A stretch of DNA of 64,000 bases, taken from contig PYIU01000010.1 in the NCBI GenBank assembly GCA_003415625.1, positions 1,548,501-1,612,500 on the forward strand, in the 5' to 3' direction. Shown here in pieces: positions 1 to 11,776 of this stretch; the stretch's first letter is position 1, and each line of letters starts with the position of its first letter. Source of the stretch: Aquanectria penicillioides (Eukaryota > Ascomycota > Sordariomycetes > Hypocreales > Nectriaceae). Below the pieces are notes generated by a model, which was not told the DNA's origin, ran no database searches, and saw only the letters and a program-made list of their open reading frames with translations. The translations under genes were made by a program, and so were the position numbers.

Positions 1-1370
1 TCGTTCTCATTGCCATCATGAGCTTCTGTGGAGTTCGCGTGTACGGAGAGGTAAATGCTCCCCAAAGTAACATGAGGCAATCTCCTTTTCTAACTTCTTA
101 TTCTAGTCCGAGGTCTTCTTCTCAATGCTCAAGATCCTCCTCATCATCGGTCTCATCCTGGCTGGCATCATCGTCAACGCCGGCGGCTCGCCCACCCACG
201 AATACATTGGCTTCCGCTATTGGGCTGACCCCGGCCCGTTCAACGCCTACCTTGTCGAAGGCAACACGGGCAAGTTCTTGGGTTTCTTTAGCACCCTTAT
301 TTCTGCTGCCTACGCCTTTGGCAACATTCAGGTCGTGGCCTTGGCCGGCGCAGAGACGCAAAACCCTAGAAAGCTGATTCCTGACGCTATGAAGATGACC
401 TTTTGGCGTATCATTGTGTTTTATGTCGTTAGCATGTTTGTTGTTGGTCTACTTGTGTAAGATGCCGTGAATACTACATTTCCTTTGATGATTGCATCTG
501 ACAGCGAAACAGGCCATCAAATGATCCTAATTTGGGCAACTCTACCGGTACAGCTCAGCAAAGCCCGTTTGTTATTGCATTCCAAAAGGTCGGAATCCAC
601 ACTCTCCCATCCATCATCAACGCGGTGCTGGTCACCTCTGCCTTTAGCTGTGGCGCTGCTGTCGTGTTCCTAGCATCGCGCGTTCTGTACGGGCTTGCTG
701 AAGAGGGTCAGGCCCCTCGTGTGCTACTCAAGACCAACAGATTCGGCACGCCTTATCTCGCAGTAGCCGCCTCCACTCTCTTCATGCCCTTGGTATATCT
801 CAGTTTGAGCAGCAACTCGTCCGTTGCCTTTGGCTGGTTTGTCAACATCGCTACCATTGCCGCCTTGATTTCGTGGCTTATTATCGAGGTTACCTTCCTT
901 CGGTTCTTTTATGCCCTGAAAGTCCAGGGCATTAGTCGAGATCGTAAGTTCAGTTAGCCTGAGGGTTTCGTCAAGATTTAGTTACTGACACGCCTTGCTT
1001 ATTAAGGCCTTCCATACAAGAGTCCCTTTCAGCCATACATGGCTTGGGCCACGGCGGTTGTTCTAGCCATCATAATCCTATTCTCGGGTTACAGCGTCTT
1101 TCTCTCGGGTCACTGGAACACCGACTCCTTCCTTGTCTCTTATCTCGGCATTCCCATCTTTTTATGTGAGCTTCCTTGCATGAAGTTAATGACCAGATGG
1201 CGCTAACCCGAAATTTTCATTGCAGTTCTATGGGAGTCTCATTCATTTTCCTCCGCTCCCCAATCATCCCGCTGGACAGGATGGACCTTACAGAGATTGA
1301 AGTCATTGAAAGGGAAAAAGAAATGGCGCCTGAGGAGGAGAAGCTGCCTTGGTATCGAGTTCTAGCTTAA
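1..1370 (+). CDS. Amino-acid permease (APC/YAT family), 3' part
   Basis: The 5' end lies outside the window. Exons read 1-50, 107-456, 513-943, 1007-1165 and 1226-1370, all with GT-AG introns of 56-63 nt. The joined product shows the fungal amino-acid permease pattern: VYGESEVFF after a helix, a GAETQNPRK loop, a helix with RVLYGLAEEGQAP, and several further membrane helices. It would import amino acids with protons across the plasma membrane; the substrate cannot be told. The last exon is odd. It enters as F-L-W in one frame, but the charged C-terminal tail (DLTEIEVIEREKEMAPEEE) lies one frame away. One extra G in the GGG run at 1232-1234 would join them. This is either a sequencing error or a truncated C-terminus. 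Confidence 0.85.
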
Positions 1371-2464
1371 CCGAAGATCAGATCCCAACACGGGAACTTA
1401 GTAGTGTTAATACCGAATCTGCGGGTTTGAACCGCCTAGAGCTGTAATTTCGCCTACAGGGACCCAAAAATGAAAGTCTATACAAGCCGTAGATTCTCGA
1501 ATAAAAACGCAGACTAAACTCAATACAAAACCTTACTCTAACTTGAGAGTGTGGCTTGTATTGATGTCAAACATGTTTCGTCGCGACTCACAGGACGTAA
1601 CTGTGAACATTGTCGATTGGTAAACCCAATAAAAAAATAGAGCCGATTTGACCGTTTGATCTGACGCCTGTTGTGTATGCAAATGCAGCCATGCTCACTC
1701 AGCACGTGGCTATTTTTGGTGCGCCATGCGCATTTACGTGACTGACGACTTCATTGGCATTTCTTGCATTGAGCGTTGTGATCACTACCTGGAATCTTTG
1801 GAAATGGTCAGGGTCTAAGTCTTAGTCTCACTGCTTACGCTCAGCGCTAGCGGATTATGCCTCCATGACAGCAAACGTGGGTTGAGATGGACTACAAGAT
1901 GGTGAAGCTCTTCAGAAAGGTATTTGGTCGTCTTGGTTGCTAGTTATAACTCACATAGCCTCGGAACCACATCTTTCTGGACTCACCAATGAAGAGTTGA
2001 ATGGGAGGAAGTGAGGTACAGGGTCAGACGGTTCAGCGACCTTCGATCGCAGGCGACCATACCTCGGTTGTTTGATTTGGAAATTGAAAGAAAAGTAGGG
2101 GAGTGTCCCAGATCGATCTGCTCGCCCTTGAATCTCTTCGTTTCTGTAATATTCCCTTGGAATTACCAATCTCTTAAGAGGACATTCCACAGCATCAGAC
2201 CTGTCGACAATCATCTTGGGGGGTAAAAGTGGAGCTTTGAAGGATGTCCGGAGTCGCGCTTTAGCTCGCCCCGCAAAGGGCGGAATTGACACCATGACAA
2301 ATGCGTCGAGTTTTGGTCCTGTTCAGTCTTACTCACAGAACACGTGCTTTTCATGGCGAACAACGCAAATGGCGTCTTCATTCTCGGTATGCTGTGGAAG
2401 ACAGCGTAACCCACAGACTCAACAGAAACCATCTAGCGAGTGAAGGGCAAAAACCACCATCGCC
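1371..2464. other. Intergenic region, no gene recognised
   Basis: About 1.1 kb between the permease stop and the homeobox gene. Only short open frames without codon structure or recognisable domains occur on either strand. It should contain the terminator of the permease and the promoter of the homeobox gene; I see no specific site that I could defend. Confidence 0.5.
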
Positions 2465-5286
2465 ATGTCCTCTGCGGCAGAAGCAGAGTTGGGCCTGTTG
2501 CTCATCGACCATGTCCCAAACCCAACCGCCTTGGATCCATTGCTTGATGATCCAGCGCTTTCCGGCCACAGTCACTTGTTTCTCCCACTTTCCGGGGTCC
2601 AGTCAAACAACGACAGCTACTATGCGCCTGAAACAGTGTCTGGGCTTCCTCGCGGCGCCGTGGACTTGGTCGATGGTCAGATGATCAGCGAGTCCCCGCT
2701 CACGGATTCAGTCGAAGCACGGCCGTTGCTCAGCCCATTTGGGAACCATCCGTCTCAATCCACCATAGGGGTTGACACTGGCCTTTCTGGATCCAGAACC
2801 AAGCCTCAATTGCCAGCCAAGATCGGCGCCAGATTCTCCCGCGAGACTGTTCGGATCCTGAAGCTCTGGCTGTCTGCTCACCCCACTCGTCCGTATCCAA
2901 GCGACGCAGAGAAGGCTGCTCTACAGTGCCAAACAGGGTTGACCAAGGCTCAAATCACGACATGGATGACGAACGCGCGCCGCCGAGGCAAGGCGAGTCT
3001 GGTCAGACAACCTTCACCATACGCGACAACCAGCGAGACAACGCCCATTGAGATTCCCAAGAGAAGGCCGACACCGGCGTTGGAACGCAACACGGCCTAC
3101 GTGCATCCGCTACAGCGCTGGGTTGACTCCCCACCAGAAGACGAGCCCGCATCCGCCAGCGCCATCGCTCGTGCCGTAGCTTCAACGGCCACTGGGTTGT
3201 CAGGTATGTATTTGGGCCCTGTGCTGGCTCTAGGAGCGTGCTCTAGGGTACGTCTGAAGATTGAGCCGAGATATTGAGTGTCGATATGTAAGCGCGGTTT
3301 CTGATGAAGTAAGCAGATGCAGAGGATTCGGATGCCTTCGACGGGCACCGTGACCGACGACGACCAAGTTATCGCAACACGTCATCGGCGAGCAGTGTCG
3401 TGACATCCGGCTCAAGTGGTGGCTCACTTTCGTCAGTTCGTTCCCACGACTCTCACCTCTCCTCATCTTCTTTCGAGCCTCTACGTCGTGGCGGCAGGCT
3501 CCGAAGAAGGCGTGCTGGCCTTGGCCGACAACATGGTAAGACGCGTTTGGATGTTCCGTCCAGGATCTTTCAATGCACTTTCTGCGCTGAAACATTTGCA
3601 ACTAAATATGACTGGCAGCGCCATGAAAAATCGCTTCACATGCCTTTAGAACGTTGGATTTGCTCCCCAGAAGGTCCACGTTTTGTCGATCCCACTGACA
3701 ACATCACTAAGTGCGTGTTTTGCGGGGAAGCCAATCCGGATCGCAACCACATCCAAAGCCACAATTTTGATGAATGCCGAGAAAGAACCACAGGAGAGCA
3801 AACATTTGGCCGGAAAGACCATTTGAACCAGCATTTGCGCCTCGTCCATAAAGCCACATACAAAGATCAACCCATGAAACGCTGGAAGCGTGCGATACCG
3901 GATATTATCTCCCGATGCGGCTTCTGTGGTATTTCAATGAATACATGGGACGATCGTATCGACCACTTGGCACAGCACTTTAGAAGTGGAAACACAATGG
4001 CCAACTGGCAAGGGGATTGGGGATTCGAAGATCACATACTTCAAGCAGTGGAAAATTCAATCCCAGCTTGTGAGCAATCCACGCAATAGATTCAGTACCT
4101 GACATCTAACCATCAAATATAGACCTCAATTACGACGAACGAATTTCTCCCGTTCCATTTATCGCTTCTAACCCCCCGTAGAGGCCCCAAAGAGCGCATA
4201 CGAGCTTCTCAAATTGGAGCTGGGATATTCCGTCCGCAAGATTTATGACGATACTGGACGAATTCCATCCAATCAGGAGGTACAACTGGAGGCGTGTCGA
4301 ATAATCTTCGCTTCTGAAGTATCGGCGTCAAGCTCTGCTCCTGCTGGAACATCGTGGTTAAGAGACCTCATCATGTCTGTGGAGCCAATACGGCGACAGG
4401 CTCAATTTGGGCCCATACGATCCCAACTGGAAGGCAGACTATCTCTTCTCAAGCTCCACACCAAAGACACACTTTTCCAAGGATGCCAATTTGAAACCCA
4501 ACTGCAAGAGTTTGTCAAAACAAAGCGACTTTCTACACCAATCGTTGATGACACGGAGCTTCAAAGTGCAGCCCGGCAAATCATTGCACAGACAGAGGCA
4601 CAATCAGCAACGCCGTCTGATTTTATTGCAAACTGGCTGATAACGCTTATCGGACTGTCAACAGATTGGCTTGCAGATTTTCGCCAGCGTGTGGATTCCC
4701 AATCGGCGGAGGAGGGCGAAGCAAACCCCAACGTTCTATGGAGCCTCGCCGGGATTGATCTGAACGCTAGCAGTTCTGGGGAGGCCTCGATTGCTACTAC
4801 AGAGGAGAGGGCTATCAAAGATGCTAATTTTGATCATTTTGGCGACAAAAAGCAGCGAGATGTCTTGTCTAGCCTGGTCGACAACGCACAAACCCAACTA
4901 CCCAATAGCAACCAAAGCTCAGACGGACGAGACCAGTATTCAACTTGGACTAGTCAGCCCAATTTGCTTCAGAGCGGCTTCTTCTTCTTGAACGATGCCA
5001 ATTGTCACATTTGGTTATCTAGAGAGCTGCGTCGATGGGTTTCTGCAACGACATCCCCAAATAACCCCAATTGTCACATTCCCTCGGATGATGAAATCCA
5101 GCACCAAGCCCGATGGATTATATACAATGAGTAAGTCTTGTCCTTTGAGTCTAGATGTCGAGAAATCGAGGCAACTTGCTGTGAGTTGATCACTTACATC
5201 CCTTTAGCGACGACGTCTGGAATCCGTCACCCGCGGAGAATAAGGAATGGCTGAGGCGTTTCAAATTGGACGCTGGAATCCCATAG
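2465..5286 (+). CDS. Homeobox plus C2H2 zinc-finger transcription factor
   Basis: Nuclear DNA-binding regulator with exons 2465-3203, 3317-4069, 4123-5130 and 5208-5286 (about 859 aa once one frame break is bridged). Residues about 121-178 form a TALE-like homeodomain with the recognition-helix signature ITTWMTNARRR. Cys333, Cys336, His349 and His354 form a C2H2 finger, and more Cys/His pairs (CVFCGE, CGFCGI) follow. The remainder resembles the acidic C-terminal halves of fungal proteins named 'homeobox and C2H2 transcription factor'. In exon 3 the frame stops at TAG 4179-4181, directly after a run of six C at 4172-4177. With seven C the reading continues as NPPVEAPKSAYELLKLEL and on to the last exon. 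That makes a one-base undercall more likely than decay. Target genes are unknown. Confidence 0.85.
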
Positions 5287-5494
5287 CCATAACCTCAGTA
5301 TTGTCAACTCTCGAAAGATCAAGATCGCCATGGCGAGCCACTCAATAGATCATGCAATCACCACTCGTGGAAGAAGCATCGCAATGGAAAGCAATTTATG
5401 TTGCCGGATGCATGTAGTAGGAAATACCCAGGGAACGCCGTTATCATCTTGTCTTGTAATTTTAACATATTTTCTCAGCTCAACATTGGAATAT

Positions 5495-7207
5495 TTACAT
5501 CGTTTTCCAGTCGTATACGAGACTCCAAGCATATGCAACCCGGAATATGTCTTCTTCGTGCCACCACTTGCCAATCACTTGCATGCTCACCGGCAACTTG
5601 GTTCCTGAGCCGCTCAAGCTGCCCTCCTCGATTGGCAACATACCAATTGGCATGGCTAGGACAGGATGGCCCGATTGATCAAAAGGTGCTGTGTTAGCAG
5701 TTAGGCCGACCTGTTTGGAAATCTTCTCCAGTGGTGTGGCATCGTACGGGGCGTGTGAGTTGGCGACGTAGGGAAGATTGGGCGCCAACAACACGTCGTA
5801 CTTGGTTAGGGCAGCATCGTAGTCGTCTCGCAGTTTGCGACTCAAGTTGGTTGCCTTGCCAAGCAAGCCAGGGAATGTTTGCTGAGCGTAGAGTCCGTTG
5901 AGGTAGATATTCTTGCTCGACACGTAACCCTCGTCCCATTGATCTTGAGTCAAGTTCTGAAACTTCTCATTCAAATCAGTCATCACGTACCCTCGGCGAC
6001 CAAAGTTGAGGCCACGCTTGGCCAAGTAGCCACCGGCTTTGCTGATTGCCGTCCAAATGGCGGCGCCTTGAGAGTGAATCGGGACAGAGACCTCCTCCAC
6101 TGTGGCACCGAGGTCCCGGAATCCTTGGATGGCAGCTTCAACTGAGGCCTTGACTCGCGGCTCCACTGAAGGTTGATTCATACCCTCGAGGAGAATTCCG
6201 ATTCGCACTCCGGTCAGGTCTTTGGGGTTGGGGAGAGCTTTGAGGATGTCGTAGTATTTTGGCAGGTTCTCAGGTGAGGGAGCAGGAAATGATCTATCGT
6301 CGATGTTGTCATTTCCAGCAACGACTTGCAGCATTAGAGCATTGTCAAGGAGAGTTTTGGTCATAGGCCCGATGTGGTCGTTTGTTGGCTCGTTGGAGCC
6401 GCATGCTGTGTACGGAACCAGTCCAAATGTAGGCTTCAGGCCATACAGACCGCACCAGCCAGCGGGGACACGAATAGAACCGCCCTGATCAGCTCCCATA
6501 GCCATATCGACATCACCGTTGGCAACCAGGGCCCCGGATCCGCTCGAACTGCCACCAGAACTATAGCCCTTGGCGTAAGGGTTGTGAACATGGCCAGTTC
6601 CCGATGAGCTACTTGTGGCCGAGTGACACATATTCTCGCAAACGGACTTTCCAGCGATGATGGCTCCCGCTTCAAGAAGACGAGTAACGCAGGTTGCGTC
6701 CGTGTTCTTTTCCGAGTCAGTAGCCTGACTTGGATAATCTGCACTAAATACTCAAACTCACGGGGGTGTAATAACGGATGAAGTTTGTGCCTAGCAGCAT
6801 TGGCACATCTTTCACTGCGATGTTGTCCTTGATTGCAACAGTTTTCCCATCAAGCAAGCCACTCTTGCCCTTCTTATCTTGAATGTGGCATCTCCATGCC
6901 CAGGCGCCCAGAGGATTCTCAGACGGCTCTGGGTACCTAACCTGCTCACGCGGAAATCTGTCTAGATTCACGGGTGGAATGTAATCTTCAAACAAACATC
7001 AGCGAAGGCTGTTCGTCAACTGGGTGCGAAAACAGTACCTGGTAGTGCCATCAACCCCTGCACAGATTCATGAAACACTGCCAGCAACCGTTGGTAGTCA
7101 GCCTTCTCGTCATCGCGAATTTTGACGCCCAGGGTCTGACACAAGTCGTCAACTACCCTTTCGGTCACAGGGTTGGTTTTATCCACGTCCAGGGAAAAGA
7201 CAGACAT
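5495..7207 (-). CDS. Amidase-signature hydrolase
   Basis: Hydrolyses a C-N amide bond; 534 aa. Exons on the minus strand are 7207-7039, 6985-6762 and 6706-5495. The 55-nt second intron uses GTGAGT and an AAAAG acceptor; a shorter acceptor would leave only 18-23 nt and break the frame. The catalytic Ser-Ser-Lys triad is visible: Lys109 in VAIKDNI, the cis-Ser in GGSSSGSGA (near 185) and the nucleophile Ser208 in QGGSIRVPAG. No signal peptide is seen, so it is probably cytosolic. It is transcribed divergently from the PuuE-like gene over a 590-nt shared promoter with CGG palindromes and a GATAAG element. That suggests it releases ammonia from a ring-opening product in the same pathway. The exact substrate is unknown. 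An in-frame ATG lies upstream, near 7291, but 7207 fits the family start better. Confidence 0.9.
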
Positions 7208-7425
7208 GCTGGACAATTTAGATGTGCTACTGGAGAGTGTGTAGGGTAGTTGGTGCCACGATGGTGCGCTTAACTGTGGACTTTGTACCAATATTAATCA
7301 ACTACCCAGAAAAGGTGACCCAATCAGCGACGCGATTGTCAAGTCCATAGTGGCCCCTTTACATTGTAGTTCTGTCGTCTCACATGCCGGTTACGGTTTG
7401 CCTATCGCAGATGCCGGTGGTGGAG

Positions 7426-7437
7426 CGGACGGGTCCG
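7426..7437. promoter_or_regulatory. CGG-N6-CCG palindrome
   Basis: CGGACGGGTCCG in the divergent promoter. The outer five bases on each side (CGGAC/GTCCG) are exact inverted repeats. It resembles the N4-spaced sites of the cluster but has two more central bases. Confidence 0.5.
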
Positions 7438-7619
7438 ACAGATAAGATTTGCGGAGCTGATTTACAGCTTCGGGGCTCATCCGATATTCCGACGAGCCGA
7501 TTGTGTCTGCCGATCAGTTCGGAGGTGGCCGCATGAATCCGTCTGGAGATGCTCAGTGGTTGCGTTCGGGAGGCCCCGCTTGGCCAAGAGAGGCTTATCA
7601 TGGACAACCAATCTCTCGC

Positions 7620-7635
7620 TATCGGACGTCCGATA
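7620..7635. promoter_or_regulatory. Perfect 16-nt CGG-N4-CCG palindrome
   Basis: TATCGGACGTCCGATA is a perfect inverted repeat around CGGACGTCCG. It is the best match to the motif shared by all three cluster promoters (CGGA-N2-TCCG) and the most probable operator of the local Zn2Cys6 regulator. Confidence 0.65.
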
Positions 7636-7797
7636 CTTGGCTCTTAGTGATAGACTAATTGTGGAGTGAAGCTTTGTTCAACATGGATAAAATGCCGGCA
7701 GTACGTCTGGGAGACGCATGCACTCAAATAGCGTGTGTAATCAATTAATCATATCATAACACACCGTACCTGATTGTTCATCTAAGCACAATCCACC

Positions 7798-8928
7798 ATG
7801 GTTTACATTGACGAGAGTCTGGAAGTCCCTCGTGACTTTGAAGGTGAGGTGGAATGAGTGCAATTCGCGTATAATAACTACACGCAGTCTAACATTATTT
7901 GACAGGATTTGGAGAAGAGTCTTTTGATCCACAATGGCCCCAGGGAGCTAGGATTGCTGTTTCATTTGTCCTAAACTACGAGTAAGACTGCCCTTGTTCC
8001 CGCTCAAAACATCCCCATGGTCAATTCTAACAGCCGGTTTAGGGAGGGTGGTGAGCGAAACATCTTGGATGGCGACCCCATTTCAGAGCCGTACCTTTGG
8101 GAGAAGGGTGCTTCTGGAGGGTTCAAAGACGGCGCTCGGTACATTAATGCCGAGCACGACTATGAATACGGCAGTCGCGTCGCGTCCTGGCGCCTTATTC
8201 GTCTATTCAAAGAGTTTGGATGGAGCTTTACCACTTACGCCGTTGCTTGGGCCCTGAAGAGGAACCCCAAGTTTGCCAAGGCCCTGGTGCGCGATGGCCA
8301 TGAGATTGCCTGCCACGGTCTTCGCTGGCTGGATATCTGGGAGTACAGCCCAGAGGAAGAGCGAGAATATATCAAAGAAAACATCCTGATGCTCAAAGAA
8401 GTTACCGGTGAGATGCCTGTTGGCGCTTACTTCGGCCGTGGCACCCCGAATACGCCCATGGTGCTGCCCCAGGTCTGGAAAAGCCTGGGCCAGGAACTGC
8501 TCTGGTCGTCCGAATGTTACAACGACGATGTCCCCTACTGGCTTGACCTGCCCACCGAGAAGAATCTCCCCGAAGAGGAGCGCAAGGGTCTCCTTCTAAT
8601 TCCTTATAACTACGACTGCAATGACGGCAAGTTCCACATGTCGCCTGGCTTTGGTAGCTCCGTGGCTGAGACTTATGAGCAATACCTTAAGAATACTTTC
8701 GACTGCCTTTACAGAGAAGGTGGGAAGATGATGAACATTCCCCTGCACACACGCATTATTGGCAAGCCAGGCCGATCTGAGGCGTTGAGGAAATTTATGC
8801 TGTACATCAAGGAGAAGCCTGGTGTCTGGGTGACTACGAGGAGGGACATTGCCAAGCACATGAGGGAAAAGCTCCCATACAAGCCCAACGGCGCATGGCT
8901 TCCTACCGAAGAGGGTGGGTCAGCTTAG
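7798..8928 (+). CDS. PuuE-type allantoinase / polysaccharide deacetylase-fold enzyme
   Basis: 335 aa from exons 7798-7843, 7906-7981 and 8043-8928. After splicing the N-terminal half carries the PuuE pattern: ARIAVSFVLNYEEGGE, a long insertion with DGDPISE, YEYGSRVASWR, then GHEIACHGLRW and later GRGTPNTP and CYNDDVPYW. These residues replace the TFDDG and HxxxH metal motifs of ordinary NodB chitin deacetylases. Bacterial PuuE enzymes of this type hydrolyse allantoin without a metal. The protein has no signal peptide, which argues against a cell-wall role and for a cytosolic ring hydrolase. A shared promoter with an amidase supports consecutive C-N bond hydrolysis. The substrate could be allantoin, a hydantoin or a similar ring; the sequence cannot decide. 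Confidence 0.88.
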
Positions 8929-9171
8929 AATGCCGATAGAGATAGTTGAAAATCCCGGAATCTGTTCATAAAAGAACCCTGCTCTCATCATCCCATGAGC
9001 ATCTGTATCTGGCGGGGGACGTCGCACTCTGGGGATGATTCCAGGTTGCTCTCCGCATCACGGAGAGCGCACGTTCTTTTCCCCCGGCAGTTGGTCGCGA
9101 TCCAACGAGTCGATGGACGAGCGACAGAGCCATGGTCCCTATCCGGAGATAAACCTCAGACTAGATAAGAT

Positions 9172-9183
9172 CGGACCCCTCCG
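9172..9183. promoter_or_regulatory. CGG-N6-CCG inverted repeat
   Basis: CGGACCCCTCCG, flanked by T and A so that TCGGA/TCCGA arms are symmetric. It lies next to a GATAAG element upstream of the regulator gene. Confidence 0.45.
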
Positions 9184-9260
9184 ATGCTTGGTGATGAACT
9201 AAAATGCCACTTTATCTACGGTGGGCCCCAGGCAAGATAAGAGTGAGCCGATATGTAAAT

Positions 9261-9270
9261 CGGAGGTCCG
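9261..9270. promoter_or_regulatory. CGG-N4-CCG inverted repeat
   Basis: CGGAGGTCCG, 58 nt before the regulator's start codon, has the same CGGA-N2-TCCG form as the sites at 7623-7632 and 14088-14097. Confidence 0.55.
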
Positions 9271-9327
9271 CCGTAAGCTCCGGATGGAACCACAGAGCCA
9301 GGACTCGCGAGAGTTGTCCATTGTTGT

Positions 9328-11735
9328 ATGATTGCCGCCGGGATGGCTTCATGTTCACCAGAGGCTATGGCGGCTCATACTCCAACTAATGCACCAAATC
9401 CGCGTAAACGAGGCCGAACAGCTTGCACAAGATGCAAAAACCGAAAACAAAAGGTACCAAAGTTCCAAGTATCTCTAACTGCTTCTGGTTCTGGGTAGAT
9501 ACACTTCATCATCTTATTTCTATGTTCAAAGTCACATTAATTAATAGCAAAGACAACGTTGATTCATGAATTAACATGTTCATCATAGTGCGACAATGAA
9601 CTCCCTGTCTGCTCCAACTGCCGAAGGTCTGGTGCACCATGCGACAAGGCCGACGTAGCAGATGAAGCGTTACCAGCTTCGTATGTATCACCTCCAACTA
9701 TTCTTGTTACCCGCACTGTGACTGATGATATACTAGCTATACGAGAGCTCTTGAAGACAGAGTAGCATTCCTTGAGAAGCAACTGGGCCCATTACAAAGA
9801 GAGACGGATGAAGATGATCATGATGGTCCCTCCGTCCCGGAGGGCGAGGTTGCGCCCGAACCAGATCACAATGCCCTCAACGACATTGTAAACTTGATGT
9901 CTATGGGGAACTTTGAAGCACCTGCATACGTTGGCTCATCCTCTGGATTATCCCTTGCCTTGAACCTTGGCGAGATGGTTCAAGCTACTGTATGGAACAA
10001 ATCGTTACCAGAAGCCCCTAGCCCAAGTGCAATTAGTGTAGTCGAGGGCTACGAAAGCCCAGGAGATGCAGGCCGAGGCGGATCAAGATCCATTAACCTG
10101 GCAGAGCTGTTGGCTAGGAGTGCCAAGGAGCCTCCAAACGACGAATTAGGCTCGCGGATCATCAATGCCTATTTTACGCAGCTGCATGCCAGATATCCGT
10201 TTCTACAGCCTGAAGATATATGGATCCTTCACAAGGATAGGACGAATCTCACTTCGGTACCTACAAAGGATCTATCAAGGGATCGACGATTCGGCATCTT
10301 CAAGCTTTACCTGGTCTATGCTATTGGTGCAACCCTGTTACAGCTCACGGAGAAACAGACCAACTTTTCTCCAGAGGTATGAGGCTTGATCTTCCAATAT
10401 CATCTCGTTGGCTGACCATGATCATTCAAGAGCTTTTACATGGCAGCACTTCAGCACATCACCTCAGCGAGAGAGTCCCGGACGGTTCAGAACATCGAGG
10501 CCATGACTCTCCTGGTTATATACCACCTGCGAACCGCATCAAGCCACGGCCTTTGGTACATGATTGGACTTGCTATGCGTACCTGCATTGATTTGGGTAT
10601 GCACCGCAAAGGTCGCGAGCGAAATATTCCGGCGGAGGTTGTTGACCAACGTCGTCGTTTATTCTGGACTGTCTACTCACTCGAGCGCACAATTGCCATC
10701 TCGCTTGGGCGACCATTGAGCATCTCGGATTGCCAAATCGACGTTCCATTCCCCGATTCGGACATGTGCAATGGACTATATCTGTCTCATAATGGAAGCC
10801 CAACGTCGACTCAACGGAATACGAACCTAGCGCTGCATCTTTTTAGCCTCCGTCGTATTGAGGCTTGCATCCATCATTCAATCTACAGAGTAGATAAACC
10901 ATTAACATCTCTTCTTCCTAAACTCGACCCCCTCTTCCACGAACTGGAATCCTGGCGGTCGTCGCTCTTGTCATCTCTCCCTTCATCGTCGCCGGAATTG
11001 AATTACCCGCTATTACACTACCATCGTGCAGTGCGACTTCTCATTCAGCCATTTTTGCCCCTTCTCGAACCCTTGGACCCATTCTATGTTCGCTGCCTTC
11101 GAGCTGCTGGCGACATATGCCAAGCACACAAGCGCCTTCATCAAAGCCTCGATTACGGACATAGCTTTATTGCTGTTCAAACTGTATTTGTGGCTGGCTC
11201 AACACTCTTGTACGGCTTATGGACGAGAACCCATGACGTGTGGAGCGTCGCACTAGCTGATGATATACGTGCTTGCTCACTCGTGCTTTTTGTCATGGGA
11301 GAGAGGGCTACATGGGTCAGGCGGTATCGAGATGCATTTGAAGTCCTCGTGAATGCGGCGATGGCGAAGCTTACAAGCAGCACAGAGGGCACTACGCCGG
11401 TTGGGATTGTGCAGCAGCATCAGATGCAACAAGGGCGCCAGCTTGATTCTCAAAGACCGCCCACAGCAAAGATGGATAACGATGGGAGCCAGCGCAGGCG
11501 CCCATCTATGGGGCGAGGCCACCAAGGTGATACGAGGAACGATTTATATGGCACCTGGCCAGGCGGTTCAGGTGGACACGATATAGGTCAGGGAACCGGT
11601 GGAATACTAGGGACCGAGAATAATGATGCCTGGCCTATCGTCCTCGAAATGGCGAATTGGATAGACCAGGATGGAGGGTCACCGGTCTGGATGCCGGACT
11701 TTGAGACACTGCAAGGTTTGTCTCGTGATAGATGA
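9328..11735 (+). CDS. Zn2Cys6 transcription factor, probable cluster regulator
   Basis: 720 aa from exons 9328-9453, 9589-9680, 9737-10376 and 10431-11735. The binuclear cluster comprises Cys33, 36, 43, 50, 53 and 60 (C-X2-C-X6-C-X6-C-X2-C-X6-C), preceded by the basic RKRGR and followed by a short heptad-like dimerisation stretch (YTRALEDRVAFLEKQL). The middle contains the fungal-specific transcription factor domain, with HYHRAV-type and GMHRKG / RRRLFW motifs. The first donor is GTACCA, weaker than usual. The protein sits in the centre of the catabolic cluster, and repeated CGG inverted repeats occur upstream of its neighbours and of itself, which points to pathway-specific control. An alternative in-frame start is 9343. 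Confidence 0.88.
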
Positions 11736-11776
11736 CATAATGATATCGAAACAACGAAAACTTTTATTTTTTTTAT

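Larger units (their letters stand above)
7208..7797. promoter_or_regulatory. Divergent promoter of the amidase and PuuE-like genes
   Basis: A 590-nt intergenic region between two divergent start codons. It holds a perfect 16-nt palindrome at 7620-7635, a CGG-N6-CCG palindrome at 7426-7437, a looser CGG-N6-CCG at 7520-7531, two direct TCCGA units near 7480-7492 and a GATAAG at 7441-7446. CGG triplets in inverted orientation are the usual target of Zn2Cys6 dimers, and GATAAG is the core of AreA/NIT2-type nitrogen regulators. A Zn2Cys6 gene lies 1.5 kb downstream. Binding is inferred, not shown. Confidence 0.65.
8929..9327 (+). promoter_or_regulatory. Upstream region of the cluster Zn2Cys6 gene
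   Basis: A 399-nt interval ahead of the regulator. It contains GATAAG elements at 9164-9169 and 9236-9241, a CGG-N6-CCG site at 9172-9183 and a CGG-N4-CCG site at 9261-9270. The arrangement suggests autoregulation by the cluster factor together with control by nitrogen status. Confidence 0.55.

Noticed and set aside
6744..6761. Very short 18-23 nt intron in the amidase
   Set aside because: It is too short for fungal splicing and breaks the frame. The AAAAG acceptor at 6707 gives a 55-nt intron and a normal amidase joint.
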